A stretch of DNA of 64,000 nucleotides from Alphaproteobacteria bacterium (GTDB taxonomy: Bacteria; Pseudomonadota; Alphaproteobacteria; UBA8366; Aestuariispiraceae): NCBI GenBank assembly GCA_024743195.1, contig JANSXE010000002.1, forward strand, positions 428,136-492,135, in the 5' to 3' direction. This document shows positions 37,542-45,489 of this stretch, piece by piece; position 1 is the first letter of the stretch; the number at the start of each line of letters is the position of its first letter. The translations under genes were made by a program, and so were the position numbers. Under the pieces are notes generated by a model. The model worked only from the letters and a program-made list of their open reading frames with translations. It did not search any database and was not told where the DNA came from.

Positions 37542-40500
37542 TCAGGCGGCGCGACGCCTCCGGAACAGCAGGCTGTACAGCACGGGCACGACCGCCAGGG
37601 TCAGGAGCGTCCCCACCGCGAGACCGGACATGATCACGATCGCCATGCCGAACCAGAACTCGCCCCCGAGCAGCGCAAGCGGGACGAGCCCGAGGATGGT
37701 GGTCAGCGTCGTCATCAGGATGGGCCGCGCCCGGGCGACCGCCGCATCGACGACGGCCGCGTCCACGGGCGCGCCCTCCGCGCGCAGCTGATCGATGCGG
37801 TCGATCATGACGATGCCGTTGTTGATGATGATGCCGGCGAGCGAGAAGAGGCCCAGCATCGCCACGAAATCGAACCAGGCCCGAAAGAGGAGCAGGCCCA
37901 GGATGGCCCCGATCAGCACGAGCGGGATCGTCAGCCCGATGATCAAGGGGCGCCGGAAGGATCCGAACTGCAGCACCAGCAAGGCCAGGATCGCGAACAG
38001 GCAATGCGGCGCGTATTGGAAGAGCGCGCCGTTGGCCTCCGACGAGGCCTTGATCTCGCCCTCGGTCTCGATGCGGTAGCCGGGCGGCAGCTCGATGGCG
38101 GCGACCGCCGGACGCATCGTCTCGTAGAGCGCCCGCGCGCTCATATCCGGATGCTTGGCCGCGATGGTGATCGCGCGCTCCTGATCCACCCGCCGGATCT
38201 GGCTCGGCTCGACGACGCCGGCGAAGTCGGCCACCTGAAGCAAGGGGACGCCGACGCCCCGCCTGGCGGAGTAGACTTCGAGCGTGCGCAGCCGGTCGAG
38301 GCTGGTGCGGAAGGCGTCCTCGGCCCGCAGCATCACGGGGATCAGCTTGTCGCCTTCGCGGTAGTCCGTGATCGGCAGCCCGTCCAGCTGGGTGGAGAGC
38401 GCCCGCGCGATATCCTCCGACGTGACGCCCGCGCGGCGCGCCCGCTCCTGGTCCACCGCGACCTGGACCTTGAGCACGGGGTTCTCCCAATCGGTGCGCA
38501 GGCCGCGGACCCCCGGGACGGCGCGGAACGCCTCCCGCACCGCCTCGGCGACGCCGAGCAGCACGGCGTTGTCCGGCCCGAAGACGCGCAGCTCGACCGT
38601 CCCCAGGGGAGCCGGACCCAGGAAAAGCTCCTCGGTGCGCGCGGTCGCTTCGGGAAGCGACCGGGCCATCCAGTCGGTCAGGCGCGCCTGCGCCGGCCCG
38701 ATCTGCGCCGGCGTCTCGGTGGTCACGATGCCGAAGGCGATGTGGGGCTGGGCGTCCGGGGGCTGCAGCGCCAGGAAGAAGCGCGGCCCGCCGGAGGCGA
38801 CGTAGACGGCGCTGGAGACGACGTCCGGATTGGCCGCGCGGTCCGTCAGATAGCCGCCGAGGCGCTCCGCCGCCTGCAGCGTCGCCTGCGGGTCGCTGCC
38901 CGCGGGCAGCGTCAGATACACGGTGAACTGATTGCGCTCCGAGGGCGCCATGTGCCGCTGCTTGACCTGATCGAACAGCGCCAGCGAGCCGACCAGCAGC
39001 AACGCCATCGCGGCGAGAAACGGAATCCGCAGCCTGAGCAGCCGGCCGAGCAGACCGCGGTAGAGCCGCACGGCCGCCGGCTCGGGCCGGTCGGCGGAGG
39101 GGAGCGCGGTCTGCTGTCCGCCTCGCGCCGGCTCCGGCAGGAACCAGACGCACATGGCGGGCGTCACCGTCAGCGCGATCAGCCAGGAGGACAACAGCGT
39201 CAGGATGATGACCTGCGAGAGGGCGCGCAGATACTCGCCCGAACTGTTCTCCGCCAGCATCAGCGGCATGAAGGCCAGGATCGTGGTCAAGGACGAGGTC
39301 AGCAGCGGCACGCCGAGCGTCCGCGCCGCCTCCAGCGCGGCGGTCCGGCGGTCGGTTCCGCGCGCCATGCGGGTCTTCACGTCCTCGACCACGACGATGC
39401 CGTTGTCCACCAGAAGGCCGAGCGCGACGATAACGGCCGCGATCGAGACGCGGTGCAGCGCAATTCCCCAAAGGCTCATCCCGACCAGCGCGGCCAGGAC
39501 CGACAGCGGCGCCATCACGCCCACGACGAGGCCCGTCCGCACGCCCAGGAACAGCATCACGACCGCCAGCACGATGACGATGGTCTGGCCGAGATTCTCG
39601 GTCGCGTCCCAGACCGCGGCCTCGACCAGCTCCGGCTGCCAGGTGACGATCTCCAACGCCATGCCGAGCGGCAGCTCCGCGCGCAGGTCCGCCAGGCGCT
39701 CGCGCAGGTCCGCGCCCAGTTCCGAGATGTTGCCGCCCGGAACCATCGACAGGCCCAGGATCACGGCGGGCTCGCCGTTGTAGAGCGCCGGGCGCTCCGG
39801 CGGATCGACGTACCCCCGGCGCACCTCGACCAGATCGCGCAGATAGACCAGCCCCGTCGACGCCTCGATGGCGACGTTGCGGATGTCTTCGACGCTTTCG
39901 AAATTGCCCGACGGCTCGACCACGATCGTCAGGCCTTCCGCATCGACCGCGCCGCCGGGCAGGACGATGTTCTGCGCGCGCACGGCCTGCACCAGGCTGG
40001 CCGGCGTCAGGCCGAACTGGGACAAGAGCGCCGGCTCCATCTCCAACCACACCCGCTCGGCCTGAACGCCATAGAGGTCGATGCGCGCGACCAGGGGCGC
40101 GGCGCTCAGTCGATCGCGCAGATGGCGGGCGGCCCAACGCAGCTCCCGCGGTTCGAACGCCGCGCCCGACACGGCCAGCGTGACGACGGCGACGCGCCCG
40201 AAATCGTCATTCACGAACGGTCCCGCCGTCCCCTCTGGAAGCCGCCCGGCTGCGTCCTCCATCTTGTTGCGCAGGTCGGCCCAGACCGGCTCCAGGTCGA
40301 AGATGGAATCATGCAGTTCCGGCATGATCAGCGCCTGCCCGGTCATCGAGACGGAGCGGATCTCACGCACCTCCGGGATGCGCTTGATCTCCTCCTCCAG
40401 CGGGCGGGTGATCAGTTGCTCCACCCGCTCCGGGCTCATGCCGGGAAAACTCGCGCTGACCTGCGCGGTCCGGATGGTGATCTCCGGATCCTCCTGGCGC

Positions 40501-40601
40501 GGCTGGGTCTGGTAGGCCGCCAATCCGGCGACGATGATCGCCAGCACCGCCAGGATCAGGAACCGGTCATTGTCGAGGGCGAAGCGGGCGAGGCGGTCCA
40601 T
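37542..40601 (-). CDS. RND efflux permease (AcrB superfamily)
   Basis: The 1019-residue protein has the RND plan: a first helix (FLILAVLAIIVAGLAAY), a large periplasmic porter domain, helices 2-6, a second porter domain and helices 8-12. Proton-relay helix 4 reads LGLLVDNGIVVVEDV, with one aspartate followed by Asn where AcrB has an Asp pair. LTSSLTTILAFMPLMLAENSSGEY and TLTTILGLVPLALLGGEFWFG flank the central halves. It would pump out small molecules together with the adaptor encoded 21 bases upstream. No outer-membrane channel gene is nearby. Confidence 0.93.
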   Translation of the reverse strand: MDRLARFALDNDRFLILAVLAIIVAGLAAYQTQPRQEDPEITIRTAQVSASFPGMSPERVEQLITRPLEEEIKRIPEVREIRSVSMTGQALIMPELHDSIFDLEPVWADLRNKMEDAAGRLPEGTAGPFVNDDFGRVAVVTLAVSGAAFEPRELRWAARHLRDRLSAAPLVARIDLYGVQAERVWLEMEPALLSQFGLTPASLVQAVRAQNIVLPGGAVDAEGLTIVVEPSGNFESVEDIRNVAIEASTGLVYLRDLVEVRRGYVDPPERPALYNGEPAVILGLSMVPGGNISELGADLRERLADLRAELPLGMALEIVTWQPELVEAAVWDATENLGQTIVIVLAVVMLFLGVRTGLVVGVMAPLSVLAALVGMSLWGIALHRVSIAAVIVALGLLVDNGIVVVEDVKTRMARGTDRRTAALEAARTLGVPLLTSSLTTILAFMPLMLAENSSGEYLRALSQVIILTLLSSWLIALTVTPAMCVWFLPEPARGGQQTALPSADRPEPAAVRLYRGLLGRLLRLRIPFLAAMALLLVGSLALFDQVKQRHMAPSERNQFTVYLTLPAGSDPQATLQAAERLGGYLTDRAANPDVVSSAVYVASGGPRFFLALQPPDAQPHIAFGIVTTETPAQIGPAQARLTDWMARSLPEATARTEELFLGPAPLGTVELRVFGPDNAVLLGVAEAVREAFRAVPGVRGLRTDWENPVLKVQVAVDQERARRAGVTSEDIARALSTQLDGLPITDYREGDKLIPVMLRAEDAFRTSLDRLRTLEVYSARRGVGVPLLQVADFAGVVEPSQIRRVDQERAITIAAKHPDMSARALYETMRPAVAAIELPPGYRIETEGEIKASSEANGALFQYAPHCLFAILALLVLQFGSFRRPLIIGLTIPLVLIGAILGLLLFRAWFDFVAMLGLFSLAGIIINNGIVMIDRIDQLRAEGAPVDAAVVDAAVARARPILMTTLTTILGLVPLALLGGEFWFGMAIVIMSGLAVGTLLTLAVVPVLYSLLFRRRRAA

Positions 40602-40622
40602 GATGTCGCGGCCGCTCTGCGC

Positions 40623-41852
40623 CTAGAGGTCCGGCGACCAGAGCCGCGCCGCCATGCCGTCATGCAGGAAGGCGACGCCGGCGACCACGACCCGGTCGCC
40701 GGGCGACAACCCCTCGAACACCTCGACCTGATTGCCGCGCAGGTCGCCGACCGCGACCGTGACGCGGCGCACGGCGCCCGTCGCCTCGTCGAAGACGAAC
40801 AGCGGGGCCTCACGCCGTCCGCCGCCGGCTGGGTCGGGCGCGTTGGGCGCGGCCGCCCCCTCGGAGGCGCCATTGGCGGCGGCGTCCGCCGCACGGGCGC
40901 CGTCGAGGGCGATCGCGGAGATCGGGACGAGATAGCCGGCGGGGGCGTCGCCGTCCGTCAGCGCGAAGGTCGCGCGCACCGTCATGCCGGCGCGCAAGCC
41001 GCCGAACCCCTCCGTCGCGGCCGGTTCGAGGCGAATGGAGACGGGGAACGCGTTGCCGGCGTCCAGGCGGGCGCCGATTTCCGTCACGGTCCCCGGACCC
41101 TCCACCTCGCCGAGGGTCGGGAAGGAGAGCCGCACCGCGTCGCCGTGCGACACCTCCCGGATCATGGTTTCCGGCACCAGGACCTCGGCCTGCAAGCCTT
41201 CCGCCCCCTCGATCACGAAGGCGGGCGCGCCGGCGGCGATTTCCTGGAACGGCTCGACGCGGCGCGCCGCGACCCGTCCGGCGAAGGGGGCGGCGAGCAC
41301 GGTGCGCTCGGTGTCGCGCTGCGCGCGCGCCGCGTCGCTTTCGGCGGCGCGCACGTCGGCCCGGGCGGTGCGCAGGGCCGCCTCCGCGCGATCGAGCGCG
41401 GCCCGGGCCACGATGTCCTTCTCGAACAGGGTGCGCTGGCGCTCGTAGGTCAGGCGCTGCTCTTCGAAGGCGGCGCGGGCGGCGCTCAAGCGGGCCTGCG
41501 CGGTCGTCAGCGCGAGTTCGTAGTCGCCCGCATCCAGCAGGGCGAGCACCTGCCCCGCCGCGACGTCGGCGCCCTCCTCGACCAGCACCTCTTCGACCGT
41601 TCCGGGAAGCGCAAAACTCAACTCGGAGGACTGCACCGCGGCCAAGGCGCCGGCCAGTTGGCGCTCGCGGGCGGCTGCGCGCTCGGAAATCTCCAGCGTC
41701 TTGACGCTGCGGACGATGTCCTGCGCCGCCGGCGGCGGCTCCTCGCATCCCGCCAGCCAGAAGGCGGCGAGCGCGCCGACGACGCGCAGCACCGGGCGTT
41801 GCGCCCGCGGCCCGCATCCGTCCGACGCCAAGTTCCGAGCGAGAGCCCCCAT
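40623..41852 (-). CDS. RND efflux membrane-fusion lipoprotein
   Basis: The 409-residue adaptor has a lipoprotein signal with the lipobox LAGC (C36), a barrel-sandwich hybrid domain (ALPGTVEEVLVEEGADVAAGQVLALLD), a long alpha-helical hairpin (LTTAQARLSAARAAFEEQ to DAARAQRDTERTVL) and beta-barrel and proximal domains (IREVSHGDAVRLSFP). An Ala/Asn-rich insertion (ADAAANGASEGAAAPNAP) lies near the C-terminus. The start MGALARNL at 41852 places the lipobox correctly. It forms an operon with the RND permease. Confidence 0.92.
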   Translation of the reverse strand: MGALARNLASDGCGPRAQRPVLRVVGALAAFWLAGCEEPPPAAQDIVRSVKTLEISERAAARERQLAGALAAVQSSELSFALPGTVEEVLVEEGADVAAGQVLALLDAGDYELALTTAQARLSAARAAFEEQRLTYERQRTLFEKDIVARAALDRAEAALRTARADVRAAESDAARAQRDTERTVLAAPFAGRVAARRVEPFQEIAAGAPAFVIEGAEGLQAEVLVPETMIREVSHGDAVRLSFPTLGEVEGPGTVTEIGARLDAGNAFPVSIRLEPAATEGFGGLRAGMTVRATFALTDGDAPAGYLVPISAIALDGARAADAAANGASEGAAAPNAPDPAGGGRREAPLFVFDEATGAVRRVTVAVGDLRGNQVEVFEGLSPGDRVVVAGVAFLHDGMAARLWSPDL

Positions 41853-41977
41853 GTCGTCCCCGGCCTTTCGCGCTCGCGGCGCGATCTCACGGCGGGAAGT
41901 ATCGCCGATTCCCAAGGACCCGCGCAACATGCGCGCGGCGCTTGCGGGCCCGCCCGCAAGCGCCGTCGCCCGACCGC

Positions 41978-42697
41978 TCAGGCCGCGAGCGCCCGGCGAT
42001 AAAAGGCGGCGATCCACTCGGCGGCGCGCGCGGCGTGGATCTCATCCGACAGCGACGCTATGGCGGCGTCGACCCGCGCACCGCCGATCCGCTCGCGCCG
42101 GCTCTCATACAGATCCGCGCAATAGGCCGCGGGCATTTCCGGATGGCTCTGCAGCGTGGCGAGCTTCGGGCCGATCTCCAGCATCGCGTAGGGGCAGAAG
42201 GCGCTGGCGGCCAGCAGCCGCGCCCCCGGCGGCGGCCGCACCACCTGATCCTGATGCGAGACGAGGGTGGCGAGCTCGGCGCCCGCCTCGGCCCCGACCA
42301 TCCAGTCGGCCGCCTCGGCGACGGCGTAGCGGTGCACGCCCACGCCCCAGCCCTGCGCCGCCTTCTCGACCTTGCCGCCCATCACTTCGGCGATCAATTG
42401 ATGGCCGAAACAGATCCCGAAGACCGGAACGCCCCGATTGACGGCCTCGCGCACGAAGCGCTTCAGAGCGCCGATCCAGGGGTCCGGATCGTAGACGCTG
42501 TAGGCGCTGCCGGTGACGAGCCAGGCGTCGGCGGCGTCGGGCCGGGTCGGCAGATGGCCGTCGATCGCCGCGTAGTCGACGAACTCGGCCTCGGGCAGCG
42601 CCGGGCCCAGCAGGTCGCGGAACATGCGGCGATAGTCGCCGTGCTTCGCCGCCAGATCCGGGGCGGGACGGCCCGCTTCCAGGATGCCGATCCGCAT
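41978..42697 (-). CDS. Class I glutamine amidotransferase-like protein (GMP-synthase-like domain)
   Basis: The 239-residue stand-alone amidotransferase has C96 in FGICFGHQLIAE and H185/E187 in TLQSHPEM. GWGVGVHRYAV and LVSHQDQVV are usual for the YfeJ-type group. The group is thought to act on gamma-glutamyl compounds, but substrates are mostly unknown. It lies 8 bases after the PfkB gene, so the two are co-transcribed. Confidence 0.87.
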   Translation of the reverse strand: MRIGILEAGRPAPDLAAKHGDYRRMFRDLLGPALPEAEFVDYAAIDGHLPTRPDAADAWLVTGSAYSVYDPDPWIGALKRFVREAVNRGVPVFGICFGHQLIAEVMGGKVEKAAQGWGVGVHRYAVAEAADWMVGAEAGAELATLVSHQDQVVRPPPGARLLAASAFCPYAMLEIGPKLATLQSHPEMPAAYCADLYESRRERIGGARVDAAIASLSDEIHAARAAEWIAAFYRRALAA

Positions 42698-42705
42698 GGC
42701 GCCCG

Positions 42706-43701
42706 TCACGCGGCCAGGACTTTCGCCGCCAGCGCCTTCAGATCGGCGTCGGGACGCGCGCCGTAATGGCTCACCACCTCGGCCGCGGCGATCGAGCCGA
42801 TGCGGCCCGCCGTCGCCAGATCGAGACCCTGGGTGTAGCCGTAGAGGAAGCCGGCGGCGTACTGGTCGCCGGCGCCGGTGGTGTCGACCACCCGGGCGAC
42901 GGGCTCGGCGTCGATCACATGGACCTCCTCGCCGGAGAGCACGACGGAGCCCTTCTCCGAGCGGGTCAGGCAGGCCACCTGGCAATGGCCGCGCACCTTC
43001 TGCAGCGCGGCGTCGAACCCGTCGACCTGATAGAGGCTCGTGATCTCCGACTCGTTGGCGAACAGGATGTCGACATGGTCCTCCACCAGCGACAGGAACG
43101 CGTCGCGGTGGCGGTCGACGCAGAAGCCGTCGGAGAGCGTCAGCGAGACCTCGCGCCCGGCCGAATGCGCGGCGTCGGCGGCGGCGATGAAGGCGCGCTT
43201 GGCCTCGTCCCGGTCGAACAGATAGCCCTCCAGATAGGTCACCTGCGCGGCGCCGATCGCCGCCCGGTCGATGTCGGCGGCGGTCAACTCGGTGGCGGCG
43301 CCCAGATAGGTCACCATGGTGCGCTGGGCGTCCGGCGAGACCAGCACCAGGCACTTGCCGGTGGGCGCCGCGTCGGTCGCGGGCTCGGTTTCGAAGGCGA
43401 CGCCAAGCGTGGTGAGGTCGTGCCGGAAGACCTTGCCGAAGGCGTCGTCGCGCACCTTGCCGATATAGGCGCCGCGCCCGCCCAACGCCGCCAGGCCCGC
43501 CATCGTGTTGCCGCAGGAGCCGCCCGAGCGCTCGGTCGCCGGGCCGAGCTTCGCGTAGAGCGCGTCGCTCTGATCCGCCTCGACCAGCATCATGCCGCCC
43601 TTGGGCAGCGATTCGGCGGAGAGAAAAGCGTCCTCCACCGACACCAACACATCGACCAGCGCGTTGCCGATCCCCAAAACGTCATAGCGCGCGTCCGCCA
43701 T
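42706..43701 (-). CDS. PfkB-family carbohydrate kinase (adenosine kinase-like)
   Basis: The 331-residue ribokinase-fold enzyme has the N-terminal GGSCGNTMAGLAALGG (60-75) and the C-terminal DTTGAGDQYAAGF with catalytic base D279. N216/E219 in ANESEI belong to the magnesium-binding NxxE motif. Length and the start YDVLGIGNALVDVLV match the adenosine/inosine kinase-like branch of alphaproteobacteria. ATG 43701 follows GGAGGGGAG. It may salvage a nucleoside. Confidence 0.92.
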   Translation of the reverse strand: MADARYDVLGIGNALVDVLVSVEDAFLSAESLPKGGMMLVEADQSDALYAKLGPATERSGGSCGNTMAGLAALGGRGAYIGKVRDDAFGKVFRHDLTTLGVAFETEPATDAAPTGKCLVLVSPDAQRTMVTYLGAATELTAADIDRAAIGAAQVTYLEGYLFDRDEAKRAFIAAADAAHSAGREVSLTLSDGFCVDRHRDAFLSLVEDHVDILFANESEITSLYQVDGFDAALQKVRGHCQVACLTRSEKGSVVLSGEEVHVIDAEPVARVVDTTGAGDQYAAGFLYGYTQGLDLATAGRIGSIAAAEVVSHYGARPDADLKALAAKVLAA

Positions 43702-43792
43702 CCGATGCTCCCCTCCGTTCGCCTGTCGGCCGTGATCCGCGCCGGCTCTATAGCGCGCTCCGCGCGCCGCCGCAATTCCGGCGGCCCGCGCG

Positions 43793-43837
43793 CCCGCCCG
43801 GCGCCCTTGCGGGGTCTCCCGCCCGGCGCCCTTGCGG
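43793..43837. repeat. 25-bp-period tandem duplication before the EI24 gene
   Basis: CCCGCCCGGCGCCCTTGCGG occurs twice, with the copies starting 25 bases apart. It lies in the divergent promoter gap between the PfkB and EI24 genes. Confidence 0.85.
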
Positions 43838-43857
43838 GCGCGCGCCGCGGCGGCTAG

Positions 43858-44643
43858 ATGTTGGCGATGCTGCAAGCGCTCTCCAAGGCCGTCGCCCAAC
43901 TGTCCGACCCGCGCTTCAAGCGCGTGATCCTGCTGGGGGTCGGCGGCGCCGTCGGCGTCTTCATCCTGCTCTGGCTGATCGTCTGGGCGGTGGTGGCCCA
44001 GACGCCCTGGACCGCGTTGCCCCTGATCGGCGGCGCGGCGGAGTGGATGGGCGAGTGGTTCGACGTCCTGGGCGGCATCGGGCTGGCCGGTCTGATCGGC
44101 GTGCTCACCTATTTCCTGTTCCCGCCGGTGATGACGGCGATCGTCGGGATCTTCCTCGAGGACATCTGCGAGGCGGTCGAGGGCAAGCACTATCCCGACC
44201 TGCCGACCGCCCGCGGCCAGTCGGTGACCGAGGCGGTGTTCTCCGGAATCCGTTTCCTCGGCGTCGTGGTGCTGATCAACCTCGTCGCCTTCCCGGTCTA
44301 CATCACGCTGCTGATCGTGCTGGGGGCGGGGGCGGCGCTCTATTATCTGGTCAACGGCTATCTGGTGGGCCGGGAGTTCTACGAGGTGGTGGCGCTGCGC
44401 CGCCTGACCCCGAAGCGGGCGGAGGCGCTGCGCCAGCGGCACAAGGGGCGCATCACCCTTTTCGGCGTGCTCTTCGTCTTCCTGATGACGGTGCCGATCG
44501 TGAACCTGATCGCCCCGGTGATCGCCGCCGCCGCCATGGTGCATTTCTTCGAAACCCTGCCCGCACGGCGCGAGTTCCCGGACGATCCGCCGGCTCCGGC
44601 GAAGGGCGCGGGCGGCTCGGGCGCGCCGGCGCCGCGCGCGTGA
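43858..44643 (+). CDS. EI24-domain (CysZ-like) membrane protein
   Basis: The 261-residue inner-membrane protein has four to five hydrophobic segments (about 26-48, 75-110, 140-175, 205-235). PLIGGAAEWMGEWFDVLGG, LFPPVMTAIVGIFLEDICEAVE and YYLVNGYLVGREFYEVVALR match the EI24 domain, which includes CysZ-type sulfate permeases. No cysteine genes are nearby, so the substrate is open. Start ATG 43858 or 43867. A lipoprotein gene follows. Confidence 0.85.
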   Translation: MLAMLQALSKAVAQLSDPRFKRVILLGVGGAVGVFILLWLIVWAVVAQTPWTALPLIGGAAEWMGEWFDVLGGIGLAGLIGVLTYFLFPPVMTAIVGIFLEDICEAVEGKHYPDLPTARGQSVTEAVFSGIRFLGVVVLINLVAFPVYITLLIVLGAGAALYYLVNGYLVGREFYEVVALRRLTPKRAEALRQRHKGRITLFGVLFVFLMTVPIVNLIAPVIAAAAMVHFFETLPARREFPDDPPAPAKGAGGSGAPAPRA

Positions 44644-44668
44644 CGCCCCCGTGTGGGAGACTTTGAGC

Positions 44669-44686
44669 ATGAGGCTCGGCGCATGA
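44669..44686 (+). CDS. Upstream minicistron 1 (MRLGA)
   Basis: ATG AGG CTC GGC GCA TGA arises from the tandem repeat. Its TGA overlaps the ATG of the second minicistron as ATGA. A GGGAGA sequence at 44655-44660 could serve as its ribosome site. Whether it is translated is unknown; it is listed because of its geometry. Confidence 0.3.
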   Translation: MRLGA

Positions 44687-44700
44687 GGCTCGGCGCATGA
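44683..44700 (+). CDS. Upstream minicistron 2 (MRLGA)
   Basis: An identical five-codon frame whose TGA overlaps the lipoprotein ATG at 44697 as ATGA. The GAGG of the preceding unit lies 8 bases before its ATG, and its own GAGG lies 8 bases before the lipoprotein ATG. It could couple translation to the lipoprotein gene. Confidence 0.3.
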   Translation: MRLGA

Positions 44701-45212
44701 GGCTTGGCGCCGCTGTTGCGGCCGCGCTGCTCCTTGGCGCCGGCCTGATGGGCGGCTGCGCAACGGACCCCCCCGGCGCCGCGCCAGCCCCGATCGCCGC
44801 GCAGACGGACGCGCGGACTCCCGCGCCCGCGGCGTCAAGCCGCCCGCAGCCGCCGGGCGAACCGGCGGCGGAGACGTTGAGCGCCGCGCGCGCGCGGGCC
44901 GAGGCGCTGGCGTCGCTGGGCCCGATCGACGACGATCCCGACCAATTTCTCGGGCTCGGCGGGCTGGAGGTGGCGCGCCGGCTCGGCGCGCCGCAGATCG
45001 TGCGCCGCGACGGCGCGGCGGAGGTCTGGGTCTATCAGGGCGCCGGCTGCACGGTCGACGTCTTCCTCTACGCCGGCGACGGCGCGGCGGCCGGGAACGG
45101 GCTGGTGGCGCGCTTCGTCGACCTGCGCAGCCCGGCCAAGACGGCCGCCGAAGGGCGGCAATGCCTGAAGGCGATGCTGGAGCGCGAGGCCCTGCGCCAA
45201 GCCGGCGCCTGA
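44697..45212 (+). CDS. Lipoprotein of unknown function
   Basis: The 171-residue protein has a lipoprotein signal (ALLLGAGLMGGC, lipidated C21), a Pro/Ala-rich linker and a C-terminal domain with LGLGGLEVARRLGAPQIVRRDGAAEVWVYQG and GCTVDVFLY, which resembles a small SmpA/BamE-like fold (weak inference). The stop is followed by an 11-bp tandem duplication and a strong terminator. Its first five codons repeat the two minicistrons. Confidence 0.78.
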   Translation: MRLGAAVAAALLLGAGLMGGCATDPPGAAPAPIAAQTDARTPAPAASSRPQPPGEPAAETLSAARARAEALASLGPIDDDPDQFLGLGGLEVARRLGAPQIVRRDGAAEVWVYQGAGCTVDVFLYAGDGAAAGNGLVARFVDLRSPAKTAAEGRQCLKAMLEREALRQAGA

Positions 45213-45219
45213 CGGGCGC

Positions 45220-45241
45220 CGGGCGAGGGCCGGGCGAGGGC
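45220..45241 (+). repeat. 11-bp tandem duplication after the lipoprotein gene
   Basis: CGGGCGAGGGC occurs twice in a row, 7 bases after the TGA. Confidence 0.85.
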
Positions 45242-45265
45242 TCCAGACCCCACTGCAGAAAAAGC

Positions 45266-45306
45266 GACGGCCGCCGGCTGGGGGGAGGGGGAAGCCGGCG
45301 GCCGTC
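45266..45306. terminator. Bidirectional terminator between the lipoprotein gene and the paaK-like operon
   Basis: Fourteen-base stems GACGGCCGCCGGCT and AGCCGGCGGCCGTC pair around a G-rich loop. On the minus strand the stem is followed by GCUUUUUCU, a good U-tract; on the plus strand by UGUCUUCU, a weaker one. A second hairpin (TCGGGGCC / GGCCCCGA, 45339-45362) lies on the operon side. Confidence 0.8.
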
Positions 45307-45489
45307 TGTCTTCTGCGACGCCCGTCTTGGCGGGCGCCTCGGGGCCCTGGGGGAGGCCCCGATGAGAGGGGAGGTCTCAGCACTCCTCTATGTAAGTACC
45401 CGAACCGCCCTCGCCAGAGGCGTAAATTGGGCATTTTCGGGGCAGGGGCTCCCTCGCGCCCGTCACCAGAGCCCCAGCTCGCGCTGCGC

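Larger units (their letters stand above)
44667..44708 (+). repeat. Three 14-bp tandem repeats that triplicate a start codon
   Basis: GCATGAGGCTCGGC occurs twice exactly and once with one change. Each unit contains ATGAGG. The third ATG is the start of the lipoprotein gene. Confidence 0.95.

Noticed and set aside
37524..42002. A 1492-codon plus-strand frame opposite the RND permease and adaptor genes
   Set aside because: Same cause. The protein is low-complexity and rich in His, Arg, Gln and Asp, with no recognisable fold, and the minus strand encodes two clear efflux proteins.
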